Shown piece after piece: positions 18,020 to 25,533 of a stretch of DNA of 64,000 nucleotides. Location of the stretch: positions 62,001 to 126,000 of the forward strand of contig NZ_JACXIY010000019.1 of assembly GCF_014705655.1 (NCBI RefSeq), in the 5' to 3' direction. Below the pieces are notes generated by a model. That model was not told where the DNA came from, did no database searches, and was given only the letters and a program-made list of their open reading frames with translations. The DNA comes from Paenibacillus arenilitoris. Its GTDB lineage: Bacteria; Bacillota; Bacilli; Paenibacillales; Paenibacillaceae. The first letter of the stretch is position 1. Each line of letters starts with the position of its first letter. Both the position numbers and the translations under genes were made by a program.

Positions 18020-18097
18020 TGGATAATCCCCCTATCGTAGATTTTGTGATGATTCTATCATATTTCCCCATAACATCCCAGAAATTTCATAGGCAGG

Positions 18098-18460
18098 TCA
18101 CTTATTCAAAATATTGTCCTCGAGCACCGCGTATTTGTCGCCGTATTCCTTAATGATATGCTTCTCTCCCCAATCGCATAACGAGTCCAAAATCGATTTG
18201 AGGCTCCAGCCGTACTCGCTCAGCTCGTATTCGACCTTCGGCGGCACCTGGTTGTAGCTGATCCGGTTCACGATGCCGTCCTGCTCCAATTCCCTCAGCT
18301 GCTGGGTCAGCATTTTTTGCGTAATGCCGGGCATGAGGCGCTTCAGGTCGCTCGTCCTTTTTTTCCCGTACGTCAAATGGCACAGGATGACGCATTTCCA
18401 TTTGCCGCCGATCACCTCGAGCGTCGCTTCCACCGAAATATTGTATTTTTTCTTGATCAT
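18098..18460 (-). CDS. HxlR-family transcriptional regulator
   Basis: 120 residues from ATG 18460, which has GAGG 8 bases upstream; an ATG at 18484 adds eight residues but lacks a ribosome site. The HxlR/DUF24 winged helix is complete (ATLEVIGGKWKCVILCHLTYG; MPGITQKMLTQQLRELEQDG; PPKVEYELSEYGWSL). Divergent from an MFS exporter and aldo-keto reductase operon, which it probably controls; HxlR proteins commonly sense electrophiles or oxidants. The intergenic region holds a GTACTTT/AAAGTAC inverted repeat. Confidence 0.9.
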   Translation of the reverse strand: MIKKKYNISVEATLEVIGGKWKCVILCHLTYGKKRTSDLKRLMPGITQKMLTQQLRELEQDGIVNRISYNQVPPKVEYELSEYGWSLKSILDSLCDWGEKHIIKEYGDKYAVLEDNILNK

Positions 18461-18506
18461 TTGCGCCGCCTCTTCATCCTTCATTTGCTACAAATATGCC
18501 TATAGA

Positions 18507-18539
18507 GTACTTTTTGGTGCCTATATCACTTCAAAGTAC
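18507..18539. promoter_or_regulatory. Candidate HxlR operator
   Basis: GTACTTT and AAAGTAC arms separated by 19 bases in the divergent hxlR/MFS intergenic region; GTAC-containing dyads are typical HxlR targets and recur at the second HxlR locus near 33.9 kb. Confidence 0.5.
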
Positions 18540-18616
18540 GTACTGTTCATGGACAACCGAATAATCCATAATAGCATTTGCCGGCCGGCCAATACAACCA
18601 TTCGGGAGTGGAACGA

Positions 18617-19822
18617 ATGAAGATAGAGAAAAAAAGGAGCACCATGGCGCTTCTCGCGCTCGCGGTCAGCGCCTTTGCCATCGGAACGACCGAGTTTATC
18701 AGCGTCGGGCTGCTGCCTCTTATCGCTGAAGACTTTCATATATCGGTTACGACCGCGGGATTAACCGTCACCCTGTACGCGCTCGGCGTAACCTTCGGGG
18801 CGCCCGTGCTCACTTCCCTGACCTCCGGCATCTCGCGCAAAACGCTGCTGCTGTGGATCATGGTCGTCTTCATCGCGGGCAACCTGCTCGCCGCGGCCGC
18901 GGACGGAATCGCCCTTCTGCTGACCGCGCGCGTCGTCTCGGCGCTCGCGCACGGCGTCTTCATGTCGATCGGCTCCACCATCGCGGCCGATCTGGTGCCC
19001 GAGGACCGGAGGGCAAGCGCGATCGCGATCATGTTCTCCGGCCTGACCGTCGCTACGGTGACCGGCGTGCCTCTCGGCACGTTCATCGGGCAGCAGCTTG
19101 GCTGGCGGGCCGCGTTCTTCGCCATCGTCGGCGTCGGCATCGTCGCTTTCCTGGCGAACCTGCTGCTCGTTTCTTCCCGGTTAAGCAAGGGAGCGAAGAC
19201 GCGGCTTAGCGCTCAGCTTAAGCTGGTCGCGAACGGCCGGCTGCTCCTTGCGTTCGCCATTACGGCGCTCGGATACGGCGGAACGTTCGTCGTCTTTACC
19301 TATTTATCCCCGCTTCTTCACGAGATAACCGGGTTCCGGGAACGGACGGTTGCCGTCATTCTGCTGCTGTACGGCATTGCGATCGCCATCGGCAACGTCA
19401 TCGGAGGCAAAGCGGCCAACCGCAAGCCCGTAGCGGCCTTGTTCTATATGTTCCTCGTCCAGTCCGCCGTCCTGCTTGCGCTGGCCTTCGCCGCGCCTTT
19501 CAAGATCGCAGGCTTGATCGCCGTCTTCTTCATGGGGCTGCTCGCCTTCATGAACGTGCCCGGCCTGCAGGTCTACGTGGTCATGCTGGCCGAACGCTTC
19601 GCGCCGCAGGCGAAGGATGTCGCGTCCGCCGTCAATATCGCCGCGTTCAACGCGGGCATCGCGATCGGCGCCTACCTGGGCGGGGTCGTGACGGACGCGA
19701 TCGGGCTCATTCATACGACATGGGTCGGCGCTTTAATGGTGCTGGGGGCCGTCGTCCTGACGGGATGGGCCCGCGCATTGGACAAGAAGGACGGCTCGCT
19801 TAACCAAACCTATTCGGTGTAG
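18617..19822 (+). CDS. MFS drug/metabolite exporter (DHA1, YdhP/AraJ-like)
   Basis: 401 residues from ATG 18617 with GGGAGTGG upstream; twelve TM helices. The opening MALLALAVSAFAIGTTEFISVGLLPLIAEDF and motif GVTFGAPVLTSLTSGISRKTLL are typical of the DHA1 group related to AraJ/YdhP/PbuE. Probably proton-coupled export of a small toxic compound. Followed 12 bases later by an aldo-keto reductase, together forming a detoxification operon under the divergent HxlR regulator. Confidence 0.9.
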   Translation: MKIEKKRSTMALLALAVSAFAIGTTEFISVGLLPLIAEDFHISVTTAGLTVTLYALGVTFGAPVLTSLTSGISRKTLLLWIMVVFIAGNLLAAAADGIALLLTARVVSALAHGVFMSIGSTIAADLVPEDRRASAIAIMFSGLTVATVTGVPLGTFIGQQLGWRAAFFAIVGVGIVAFLANLLLVSSRLSKGAKTRLSAQLKLVANGRLLLAFAITALGYGGTFVVFTYLSPLLHEITGFRERTVAVILLLYGIAIAIGNVIGGKAANRKPVAALFYMFLVQSAVLLALAFAAPFKIAGLIAVFFMGLLAFMNVPGLQVYVVMLAERFAPQAKDVASAVNIAAFNAGIAIGAYLGGVVTDAIGLIHTTWVGALMVLGAVVLTGWARALDKKDGSLNQTYSV

Positions 19823-19834
19823 GAGGAAATCATC

Positions 19835-20680
19835 ATGACGGCAAAACATTTGCAAGATACGGTCAAACTTAGCAATGGCGCGCAGATGCCCTGGTTCGGG
19901 CTCGGCGTGTTCAAGGTCGAGGACGGTCCGCAGCTCGCGGAGGCGGTCAAGACCGCGATCGGGCACGGTTACCGCAGCATCGATACGGCTGCCATATACG
20001 ATAATGAAACGAGCGTCGGACAAGGACTCCGGGAGGCCATGCGGGAGCATCGCCTCGCAAGGGAAAGCCTCTTCGTGACCTCGAAGGTATGGAATGCCGA
20101 TCTCGGCTACGAATCGGCCTTGGCCGCCTACGAGACGAGCCTTGCGAAGCTTGGCCTCGATTACCTCGATCTATATCTGATCCATTGGCCCGTGCAGGGC
20201 AAATACAAAGAGGCGTGGAGAGCACTGGAAAAGCTGTACAAAACGGGGCGCGTCAAAGCGATCGGCGTCAGCAATTTTCATATCCACCATCTCGAGGACC
20301 TGCTGCGGGACGCGGAAATCAAACCGATGGTGAACCAGGTCGAGTTCCATCCGCGGCTAACGCAGCCGGAGCTGCGCGCCTTCTGCGCGGCGCACGGCAT
20401 TCAGCTCGAAGCATGGTCGCCGCTCATGCAAGGCGGGCTGCTGGATAATCCGACGATTGCGGACATCGCGGCCAAATACGGCAAATCCGCCGCTCAAATT
20501 ATTTTGCGCTGGGATCTTCAGCACGGAGTCGTCACGATTCCGAAATCGACGAAGGAGCGCCGCATGATCGAGAACGCGTCAGTATTCGATTTCGAGCTAA
20601 GCCCCGAGGATATGGCGCGAATCGACGGATTGAACCGCCATCGCCGCGTCGGCCCCGATCCGGATAACTTCGATTTTTGA
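19835..20680 (+). CDS. Aldo/keto reductase (YvgN/glyoxal reductase group)
   Basis: 281 residues, NADPH-dependent TIM-barrel reductase. The tetrad is visible: Asp50 and Tyr55 (SIDTAAIYDNE), Lys84 (VTSKVWNADLG) and His117 (LIHWPVQG). NADP-binding end: TIPKSTKERRMIENA. Length and motifs fit AKR5-type enzymes that reduce glyoxal, methylglyoxal and other aldehydes. Second gene of the HxlR-linked operon; AGGAGG precedes the ATG. Confidence 0.93.
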   Translation: MTAKHLQDTVKLSNGAQMPWFGLGVFKVEDGPQLAEAVKTAIGHGYRSIDTAAIYDNETSVGQGLREAMREHRLARESLFVTSKVWNADLGYESALAAYETSLAKLGLDYLDLYLIHWPVQGKYKEAWRALEKLYKTGRVKAIGVSNFHIHHLEDLLRDAEIKPMVNQVEFHPRLTQPELRAFCAAHGIQLEAWSPLMQGGLLDNPTIADIAAKYGKSAAQIILRWDLQHGVVTIPKSTKERRMIENASVFDFELSPEDMARIDGLNRHRRVGPDPDNFDF

Positions 20681-20728
20681 ACAAAAACCCGCCCGTACCA
20701 AAACCTGCATAGCGGCAGGATGGGGGTT

Positions 20729-20800
20729 AACGTTCATTAGCGTCGGCTTGCCCGAGCCCGATGGGCACATGATGGCGATAAATTCGCCTAACGCGACTGA
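20729..20800 (-). pseudogene. Remnant of an ABC ATPase Walker A region
   Basis: Minus-strand reading gives LGEFIAIMCPSGSGKPTLMN, which is the start of a MacB/LolD-type ATPase (expected IMGPSGSGKSTLMN) with two damaging changes (G to C and S to P in the P-loop). The frame leaves ATPase similarity straight after. Only about 25 codons remain. Confidence 0.55.
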
Positions 20801-20810
20801 CACCGATCGA

Positions 20811-21028
20811 TAGTTTCAATCGAAGCAATCGGAAGCCGAGCTTAGTGTCAATCATTGAAACTAATCGATCATCTGGCTCTAAATTTGGTGCAATAATTTC
20901 AATTATTGCGCTTAAGCCTCGGCAAACAGTGGTACGAACCACCTATCGTGCGGTTTAATTTCAGTTATCGAAACTAAACGGCTGCGGAGTCTGCTATTTT
21001 TGAAAATAGTTTCAATTTCTGAAATGAA
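20811..21028. repeat. Array 1 of TTTCAA/TTGAAA palindromes
   Basis: One half-site near 20811-20820 then four palindromes centred near 20853, 20900, 20966 and 21016 (for example TTAGTGTCAATCATTGAAAC and CAATAATTTCAATTATTG). Steps of about 47, 66 and 50 bp resemble those in the arrays at 30.2, 34.9 and 63.3 kb. No protein-coding frame fits. The 20681-21247 gap otherwise holds the ATPase remnant, repeat copy B and a terminator. Confidence 0.65.
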
Positions 21029-21068
21029 CTGCGAGCGACGGCAGCGGCCCGTTACGGCGGCGAATCAA

Positions 21069-21173
21069 GTGTAAACGGCTGACGCTACGCACGAACCGCT
21101 AGCTGCATCTAGCGCAGCTCGGTTCGGTGCCGTCCTTTGGCGGCAAAAGCTCGTTTCGCGATGAAATATAAGC
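21069..21173 (+). repeat. 105-bp two-hairpin interspersed repeat, copy B
   Basis: Same length and order as copy A (1336-1440): GTGTAAACGGCTGACGCTAC at the left, AAATATAAGC at the right. The GAACCG..AGCTGC/GCAGCTCGGTTC stem is kept. Confidence 0.75.
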
Positions 21174-21209
21174 TCATTTATAAGTGCAAAACTTTTAAAC
21201 TCTTATATT

Positions 21210-21240
21210 TATAAAAAGAGCGCCCCGACCGGGCGCTCTT
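21210..21240 (-). terminator. Terminator of the DUF1761 gene
   Basis: Minus strand AAGAGCGCCC and GGGCGCTCTT stem followed by TTTATAAATAT, just after the stop at 21248. Confidence 0.85.
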
Positions 21241-21247
21241 CCTCGTT

Positions 21248-21652
21248 TCAATGCCACAAGCCGTGCAATAGCCCGAGCGCCGCAAAGGATATGGCGTGCT
21301 CGCAGACGGCGATGGCGTATACTTTTTTCGGCATGAGGCCGAACGCCGCGTTCTTCAAATAAACAAGCGCGATCGCGAGCGCGACGATCAGCCCGGTCGC
21401 GAGTCCCGTTGCCGGATCGTCCGAGCTCGTCGCCTGTACGAGAACGGCGATCAGAAGCGAGCTCAGAAACGCCGTTGCCGTAGACGCGACATAGATGAGC
21501 GGGTTGCTCATATGACCGTCCTTGATGTTGTTGAGACGCGTCCAGCTCCCCCCGAACAGAATCGGCGAAAAGTACAGCGCGCCGAAGGCCATGTAGAAAA
21601 CGGCGCCCGCGAGCACGGCCCAATAGTTCAAATCGGCGAAAGAAATGGCCAT
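21248..21652 (-). CDS. DUF1761 membrane protein
   Basis: 134 residues from ATG 21652 with GGAGGAGA upstream. Four hydrophobic helices: NYWAVLAGAVFYMAFGALYF, YVASTATAFLSSLLIAVLV, TGLIVALAIALVYLKNAAFG and a C-terminal HAISFAALGLLHGLW. The FSPILFGGSW element after helix 1 is typical of DUF1761. Function unknown. Lies directly downstream of an AraC-type regulator on the same strand (26-base gap), so probably co-transcribed. Confidence 0.85.
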   Translation of the reverse strand: MAISFADLNYWAVLAGAVFYMAFGALYFSPILFGGSWTRLNNIKDGHMSNPLIYVASTATAFLSSLLIAVLVQATSSDDPATGLATGLIVALAIALVYLKNAAFGLMPKKVYAIAVCEHAISFAALGLLHGLWH

Positions 21653-21678
21653 GAATGATGTCTCCTCCGTAACAATCG

Positions 21679-22623
21679 TTATTTCGGATCGATCGGCAGC
21701 GTAATGGCCGTGATCCGGCAGTCGAGATCGAGCGTGCCCGCCTTCGGCGTAATCCGCACCCGCTCCACCGGGTTTCCGAGGTACCGGTACCCGCTGCGCG
21801 GCAGCCAGAAGCTGTACAGTTCCGAATAGCACTCGATCAGCAAATCGCGCCGGCTGTAAGCGATGGGCTCTTCGAATTCGTAAACGACGAATTTGCCCCC
21901 CTGTATGACGGCCGTCTCGGCGTCGCTGCCGACGTTCGCCCCTTCGGGCAAGGCAATGCAGCAATCGTACCGGCATTTGTCCATCGGCGTAAGGTACGGG
22001 TTATTCCTCGGCACGCCGAGCAGCCGGGTATCCGGCGCAATGAAGTCCCTCGCTTCGGCCCAGCGGTAGATTCGCTCCCAAGCCGCCTCGAGCTGCTCCG
22101 TATACGCTCCGAACCGGTGGTTGAGAACGGTTAAGGCTTCCGGATACACCTCCGTCCGAACCTTCGACAGGTCGACCCACTGGAAACGAGTATAGCTTTT
22201 ATCGGCATCGGTTTCTTGCTCGTTTCTGCTATTTTGTTTCGATTTCTTGCCATGGAGATACCGCCTCGGGAATTTCTCCAAATACGTCCCTTCTCTCCAC
22301 GCCCTCGGACTGTGCGAGTACCGCTCGGTAAAGGCCGTGGCGAAATAGGACAGAGAAGAAAATCCGCATCTCAAGGCGATTTCGGTAACGGACAGCTTCG
22401 GCTCGTAGATCAGGTCGTGGGCCGCCTTCTCCAGCCGCTGCCGCTTCACGTAATCGGCCGGCGTCTCGCCCATCCGCTCGGCGAACAGCCTGTGGAAGTG
22501 CGACGGCGAATACGTGGATATTTTGGCCAGCTTCTCCAAGGTTAACGGCTGATCCAGATGGCTTTCGATATAGTCCAGCACTTTGTTGATCAAAGCGCGC
22601 TGCTCGTGGTCGAGATCCGGCAT
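21679..22623 (-). CDS. AraC-family regulator with GyrI-like effector domain
   Basis: 314 residues. An N-terminal AraC double helix-turn-helix (residues ~10-110: YSPSHFHRLFAERMGETPADYVKRQRLEKAAHDL, CGFSSLSYFATAF) is followed by a Lys/Asn linker and a C-terminal GyrI-like small-molecule binding domain (VYPEALTVLNHRFGAYTEQLEAAWERIYRWAE). This Rob/SoxS-like-plus-GyrI arrangement is common in Bacilli regulators of drug efflux. Probable target is the DUF1761 gene behind it. Confidence 0.92.
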   Translation of the reverse strand: MPDLDHEQRALINKVLDYIESHLDQPLTLEKLAKISTYSPSHFHRLFAERMGETPADYVKRQRLEKAAHDLIYEPKLSVTEIALRCGFSSLSYFATAFTERYSHSPRAWREGTYLEKFPRRYLHGKKSKQNSRNEQETDADKSYTRFQWVDLSKVRTEVYPEALTVLNHRFGAYTEQLEAAWERIYRWAEARDFIAPDTRLLGVPRNNPYLTPMDKCRYDCCIALPEGANVGSDAETAVIQGGKFVVYEFEEPIAYSRRDLLIECYSELYSFWLPRSGYRYLGNPVERVRITPKAGTLDLDCRITAITLPIDPK

Positions 22624-22663
22624 TTCGATGGCTCCTGTTCGCGTAATGGCTTGACGTTCCGTT

Positions 22664-22702
22664 CAAAAAAAGCATCAGTACCCATCCTAGGGACTGACGC
22701 TT
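22664..22702 (-). terminator. Terminator overlapping the end of the SRPBCC gene
   Basis: Minus strand AAGCGTCAGTCCC pairs with GGGTACTGATGCTT and is followed by TTTTTTT; the left stem includes the last codons and the TAG of the CDS. Confidence 0.75.
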
Positions 22703-23136
22703 CGGTTTTCAAGTATTTTTTTGATTTTTTTCAAATCCTTCAGGTTGGCGCGCCGCATCATGACGGACATGAACGGGGCGGCGATCATCGAGAACCCTTT
22801 CGGATTGCCCCTGTTCCGCAGCGTCATTCGCGTCGATCGGTCGTCGACCGCTTCCCAGACATACGTCGTCTCCATCGGGAAAGGCCCGTCGGCCGTTCGC
22901 ATGACGAGCCGCTCGCCCGGGACGTATTCCGCGATCTCGTAAACGTAGGCAAGCCGTTTCCCTAGAAAGTCCGCCTGAAAAGCGACCAGAGAGCCTACGG
23001 CGAGAGGCTTCGGCGTCCGCCATTCCACCGACTTGATATTCTCGTACCATTCGGGGGCGCGGTCCGGATCGGCCGCATAGGCCGCCGCCCGGTCGCGCGG
23101 ACATTGAATGATCATTTCCGTTCGTACGTCTACCAT
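22687..23136 (-). CDS. SRPBCC (polyketide cyclase/START-like) protein
   Basis: 149 residues with the helix-grip fold pattern: [32 protein letters not shown] at the start, a strand-rich middle ([21 protein letters not shown]) and a long C-terminal helix ([17 protein letters not shown]). Such proteins bind hydrophobic ligands in a central cavity; there is no assigned reaction. The GTG/ATG region is preceded by a 22-codon reading frame whose stop overlaps this start. Confidence 0.88.
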   Translation of the reverse strand: MVDVRTEMIIQCPRDRAAAYAADPDRAPEWYENIKSVEWRTPKPLAVGSLVAFQADFLGKRLAYVYEIAEYVPGERLVMRTADGPFPMETTYVWEAVDDRSTRMTLRNRGNPKGFSMIAAPFMSVMMRRANLKDLKKIKKILENRSVSP

Positions 23137-23198
23137 GGCCCCGGTCCCCCGTTCGTCTTCAATACAGTATGCCCATCATCGGTATGCAATACCGGCAT
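23130..23198 (-). CDS. Possible 22-residue leader ORF overlapping the SRPBCC start
   Basis: ATG 23198 is preceded by AAGGAGAGG at 6 bases spacing. The frame encodes [16 protein letters not shown] and ends GPGPW with TAG at 23130, overlapping the ATG of the SRPBCC gene at 23136. The ribosome site is better than that of the SRPBCC gene itself, so coupled translation is possible. The peptide resembles nothing I know; it could be chance. Confidence 0.3.
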   Translation of the reverse strand: MPVLHTDDGHTVLKTNGGPGPW

Positions 23199-23311
23199 CG
23201 AATTCCTCTCCTTCGCGCTTTATCTCCCGCAGGACGCCGCGTATCGCGTATCGCCGCCGCATCCAAGGTCAGAATATAGGATGTTCATTCCGATTGCAAG
23301 CATTATTTTAG

Positions 23312-23340
23312 TTGACACTTAATTAAGTGTATGCTAAATT
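23312..23340 (+). promoter_or_regulatory. ArsR promoter with embedded operator
   Basis: TTGACA, 17 bases, TAAATT. A perfect 16-bp palindrome ACACTTAATTAAGTGT (23315-23330) overlaps the -35 and the spacer, where a repressor would block polymerase. The -10 ends only 6 bases before the ATG. Confidence 0.7.
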
Positions 23341-23346
23341 AATGGC

Positions 23347-23670
23347 ATGATCGATAAAGCCATCCAAGCCATAGCGGAGCCGAGGCGCAGGGAAATCCTG
23401 CACCTCGTGCGCGACGGGGAGCTTGCCTCCAGCGCCATCGCGTCGCATTTCGACATTTCGGCTCCCGCCGTTTCCCAGCATCTCAAAGTACTGGAGGAAG
23501 CCGGCCTCGTCGTCGTCAGACGGGCGGGCACCAAACGATTTTACGGCATTAGGAGGGAAGGCTTCGCGGAAATCAGACAATTGATCGAGAGCTTCTGGGA
23601 CGACAGCTTGCTGCGCCTGAAGGAAGCCGCGGAAGAAGAAGAAAGGAGAAAGCATGAATCCAATCCATAG
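23347..23670 (+). CDS. ArsR-family transcriptional regulator
   Basis: 107 residues, winged helix of the ArsR/SmtB superfamily (IAEPRRREILHLVRDGELASSAIASHFDISAPAVSQHLKVLEEAGLV). No metal-binding ELCVCDL-type motif, as in the SRPBCC-linked subgroup. First gene of an operon with an AHSA1-type SRPBCC protein (17-base overlap) and DUF1059. A palindrome in its own promoter suggests autorepression. No ribosome site precedes the ATG and the -10 is 6 bases away, so the message may be leaderless. Confidence 0.9.
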   Translation: MIDKAIQAIAEPRRREILHLVRDGELASSAIASHFDISAPAVSQHLKVLEEAGLVVVRRAGTKRFYGIRREGFAEIRQLIESFWDDSLLRLKEAAEEEERRKHESNP

Positions 23671-24115
23671 CAATGATGCGATTACGAAAGAACTGTTTAT
23701 CGAATGCCGGCCGGAGACGTTATTTGCGTTCTTCACCGACCCGGACAAGCTCGTTCGATGGATGGGACGCCATGTCCTGCTCGATCCGAGCATCGGCGGC
23801 AAGTACCGGATCGATATTAACGGCAGCGACATCGCGATGGGCGAGTACAAGGAGATCGTTCCGAACGAGAAGATCGTCATGACCTGGGGCTGGGAGAAAT
23901 CAAAGACCGTGCCCCCCGGATCCAGCACCGTCGAATTCAAGCTGACGTCCCATCGTAACGGGACGCTGCTGACGCTGACGCATTACGGTCTGCCGACCGC
24001 GAAGGAAATCGCCTCGCACGAGCAGGGCTGGACGCATTATATGGCCCGCATCCAGACGCTTGGGCAAGGAATGGATCCGGGCAAAGACCCTTGGTCCGAG
24101 CAGGCTATGCACTAA
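23654..24115 (+). CDS. SRPBCC/AHSA1-family protein
   Basis: 153 residues. Typical AHSA1-like pattern: TKELFIECRPETLFAFFTDPDKLVRWMG, then GGKYRIDINGSDIAMGEYKEIVPNEKIVMTWGW and C-terminal EQGWTHYMARIQTL. In many genomes this domain is encoded immediately after an ArsR gene of this type, as here (overlapping by 17 bases). A ligand-binding or sequestration role is presumed; no enzyme activity is known. AGAAGAAAGGAGAAAGC precedes the ATG. Confidence 0.9.
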   Translation: MNPIHSNDAITKELFIECRPETLFAFFTDPDKLVRWMGRHVLLDPSIGGKYRIDINGSDIAMGEYKEIVPNEKIVMTWGWEKSKTVPPGSSTVEFKLTSHRNGTLLTLTHYGLPTAKEIASHEQGWTHYMARIQTLGQGMDPGKDPWSEQAMH

Positions 24116-24142
24116 ATCCATGTAGAGGAGACGATTGCGACC

Positions 24143-24322
24143 ATGCATACTTTATCCTGCAACTGCGGGTTTGCCGCAACGGAAGACGATAAATACAAGG
24201 CGGAAGCCGCCATGTGGCATCATGCCATCCACGATCACGCGGACATGCTCAGAAGCATGAGCGTCGAGATGCTGGAGCAATGGCTGCGCGGCAAGGACGA
24301 GCAGCTGAAGAAGGGTGCGTGA
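24143..24322 (+). CDS. Small DUF1059-like protein
   Basis: 59 residues with GAGGAG upstream of ATG 24143, third gene of the ArsR operon. Opens MHTLSCNCGFAATEDDKYKA and continues with MWHHAIHDHADMLRSMSVE. The short CxCGF start and the later HA..DH segment fit DUF1059, small proteins with a possible metal site of unknown function. One residue below a 60-residue cutoff, so easily missed. Followed by a strong terminator. Confidence 0.75.
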   Translation: MHTLSCNCGFAATEDDKYKAEAAMWHHAIHDHADMLRSMSVEMLEQWLRGKDEQLKKGA

Positions 24323-24340
24323 CGATAGTCCCGCACATAA

Positions 24341-24378
24341 GAAGCAGCGCGGCCGTACGGCCGGCTGCTTCTTTTTTT
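24341..24378 (+). terminator. Rho-independent terminator of the ArsR operon
   Basis: GAAGCAGC and GCTGCTTC outer stem with an inner GGCCGTACGGCC palindrome, followed by TTTTTTTAT. Confidence 0.92.
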
Positions 24379-24382
24379 ATCC

Positions 24383-24898
24383 CTATCTTTTGATCGCCTT
24401 CGTCCAGAAGCCGCCGTGAATCTGATTGGGCTCATGGAAAATAACGAACGCTTTCGGATCGTGCTCCAGGATCAAATCGTTCAGATGCTTCTGATTTTTG
24501 CGTTTGGCCAGTATCTCCATCACGAGCCGGTCCCCGTCCCGCCCGGCGCCGAGCCAGGAGGTTACGCCGTAGCCCGCTTGACGAAGCGCCTGCGCGAGCT
24601 TCACATCCGGATTGTTGCAGATGACCTTCAGCGTGATATAGCCAAGGGCAAGCTTCTCCTCGATCCAGGAACCCGCGAGCACGCCCAAGGCGTATCCGAT
24701 CGCATATACCGCCAGGCTTGCAAAGTGATCCAAGTAGGACAAGACCAAATTCAGACCCAGCACATAGATCGTCACTTCCATGGTGCTGATTAGCGCCGCG
24801 ACGTACTTCTGCCCCTTCAAGGTCAAGATCATGCGCAAGGTGAAGGCCGACACGTACACGATCTGGATTCCGAAGATGAGGATCAAAATCTTCAACAT
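24383..24898 (-). CDS. UPF0316/DUF2179 membrane protein (YebE-like)
   Basis: 171 residues: three N-terminal TM helices (LILIFGIQIVYVSAFTLRMIL, LISTMEVTIYVLGLNLVL, FASLAVYAIGYALGVLAGSW) followed by a cytosolic DUF2179 domain (VICNNPDVKLAQALRQAGYGVTSWLGAGRDG) that resembles the nucleotide-like ligand domain also found in YitT proteins. Function unknown. Transcribed alone. Confidence 0.9.
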   Translation of the reverse strand: MLKILILIFGIQIVYVSAFTLRMILTLKGQKYVAALISTMEVTIYVLGLNLVLSYLDHFASLAVYAIGYALGVLAGSWIEEKLALGYITLKVICNNPDVKLAQALRQAGYGVTSWLGAGRDGDRLVMEILAKRKNQKHLNDLILEHDPKAFVIFHEPNQIHGGFWTKAIKR

Positions 24899-24920
24899 CT
24901 AACGATCACGCTCCTTCCGA

Positions 24921-24956
24921 AAAATCGAAAACCCCGGAATGGAGGTTCCGAGGTTT
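24921..24956 (-). terminator. Terminator after the two-gene membrane operon
   Basis: Minus strand AAACCTCGGAA pairs with TTCCGGGGTTT, followed by TCGATTTTTCGG. Confidence 0.65.
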
Positions 24957-25034
24957 CTTATCGTCTCATCCCTATTTTAACACCATCCAGCCCCTTTGAA
25001 TCAATAACCGGACGGACGGCGTTTCGCGCCGGTT

Positions 25035-25529
25035 CTACCCGTGCCCGGCCCTCCCGACGGATATGGCCTCATGCTCCCACAAAATCCGGCTGACATGCTC
25101 GGCCCGTTCCTCCTCGCATTCAATAAGCACCGTAAGCTCGGGGCGGTTCGTTTTTTTCACATAGGTCGCGGCTGTCTTGCCGGAAAGCCGGCTTCGCTTG
25201 CGCCTGATCGCCCGCTTGATCCCTATCGTGAGGCCGAAGCTGACCAAGAATCCGCCGAACGCAAAGATGACGCCCCACAGCAGCGGCCCCAGCTTCAGCC
25301 CGAATCCGATGCTGACGCCGATCACGCTCATGGCCGTGGCGAATGCCATGCCGACCTCGAACGCCCGCTCCGCGTCGGTGGCGATCCTAGGGGAATACGC
25401 GGACTTCGAGTCGCGGTTCAAATCCATCGGCACGACCATGATCCGGCTCTTGTCGATGCCGTTGCGCTCAAGCAGCGAAAGCGCGAGTTCGAGCTCCGTG
25501 CAATGATTGAATGTACCTACGATCAGCAT
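25035..25529 (-). CDS. Small membrane protein of unknown function
   Basis: 164 residues from ATG 25529 (GAGGTG 5 bases upstream). A ~65-residue N-terminal domain (MLIVGTFNHCTELELALSLL) resembles the FtsX/GatB-like fold of heavy-metal or signalling sensor domains only vaguely. Two TM helices follow (AFATAMSVIGVSIGFGL, WGVIFAFGGFLVSFGLTIG), then a basic loop RRKRSRL and a C-terminal soluble part (ELTVLIECEEERAEHVSRIL). The two soluble halves look like halves of one alpha/beta domain split by the membrane pair. Starts 4 bases after the upstream gene. Confidence 0.7.
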   Translation of the reverse strand: MLIVGTFNHCTELELALSLLERNGIDKSRIMVVPMDLNRDSKSAYSPRIATDAERAFEVGMAFATAMSVIGVSIGFGLKLGPLLWGVIFAFGGFLVSFGLTIGIKRAIRRKRSRLSGKTAATYVKKTNRPELTVLIECEEERAEHVSRILWEHEAISVGRAGHG

Positions 25530-25533
25530 ATCG

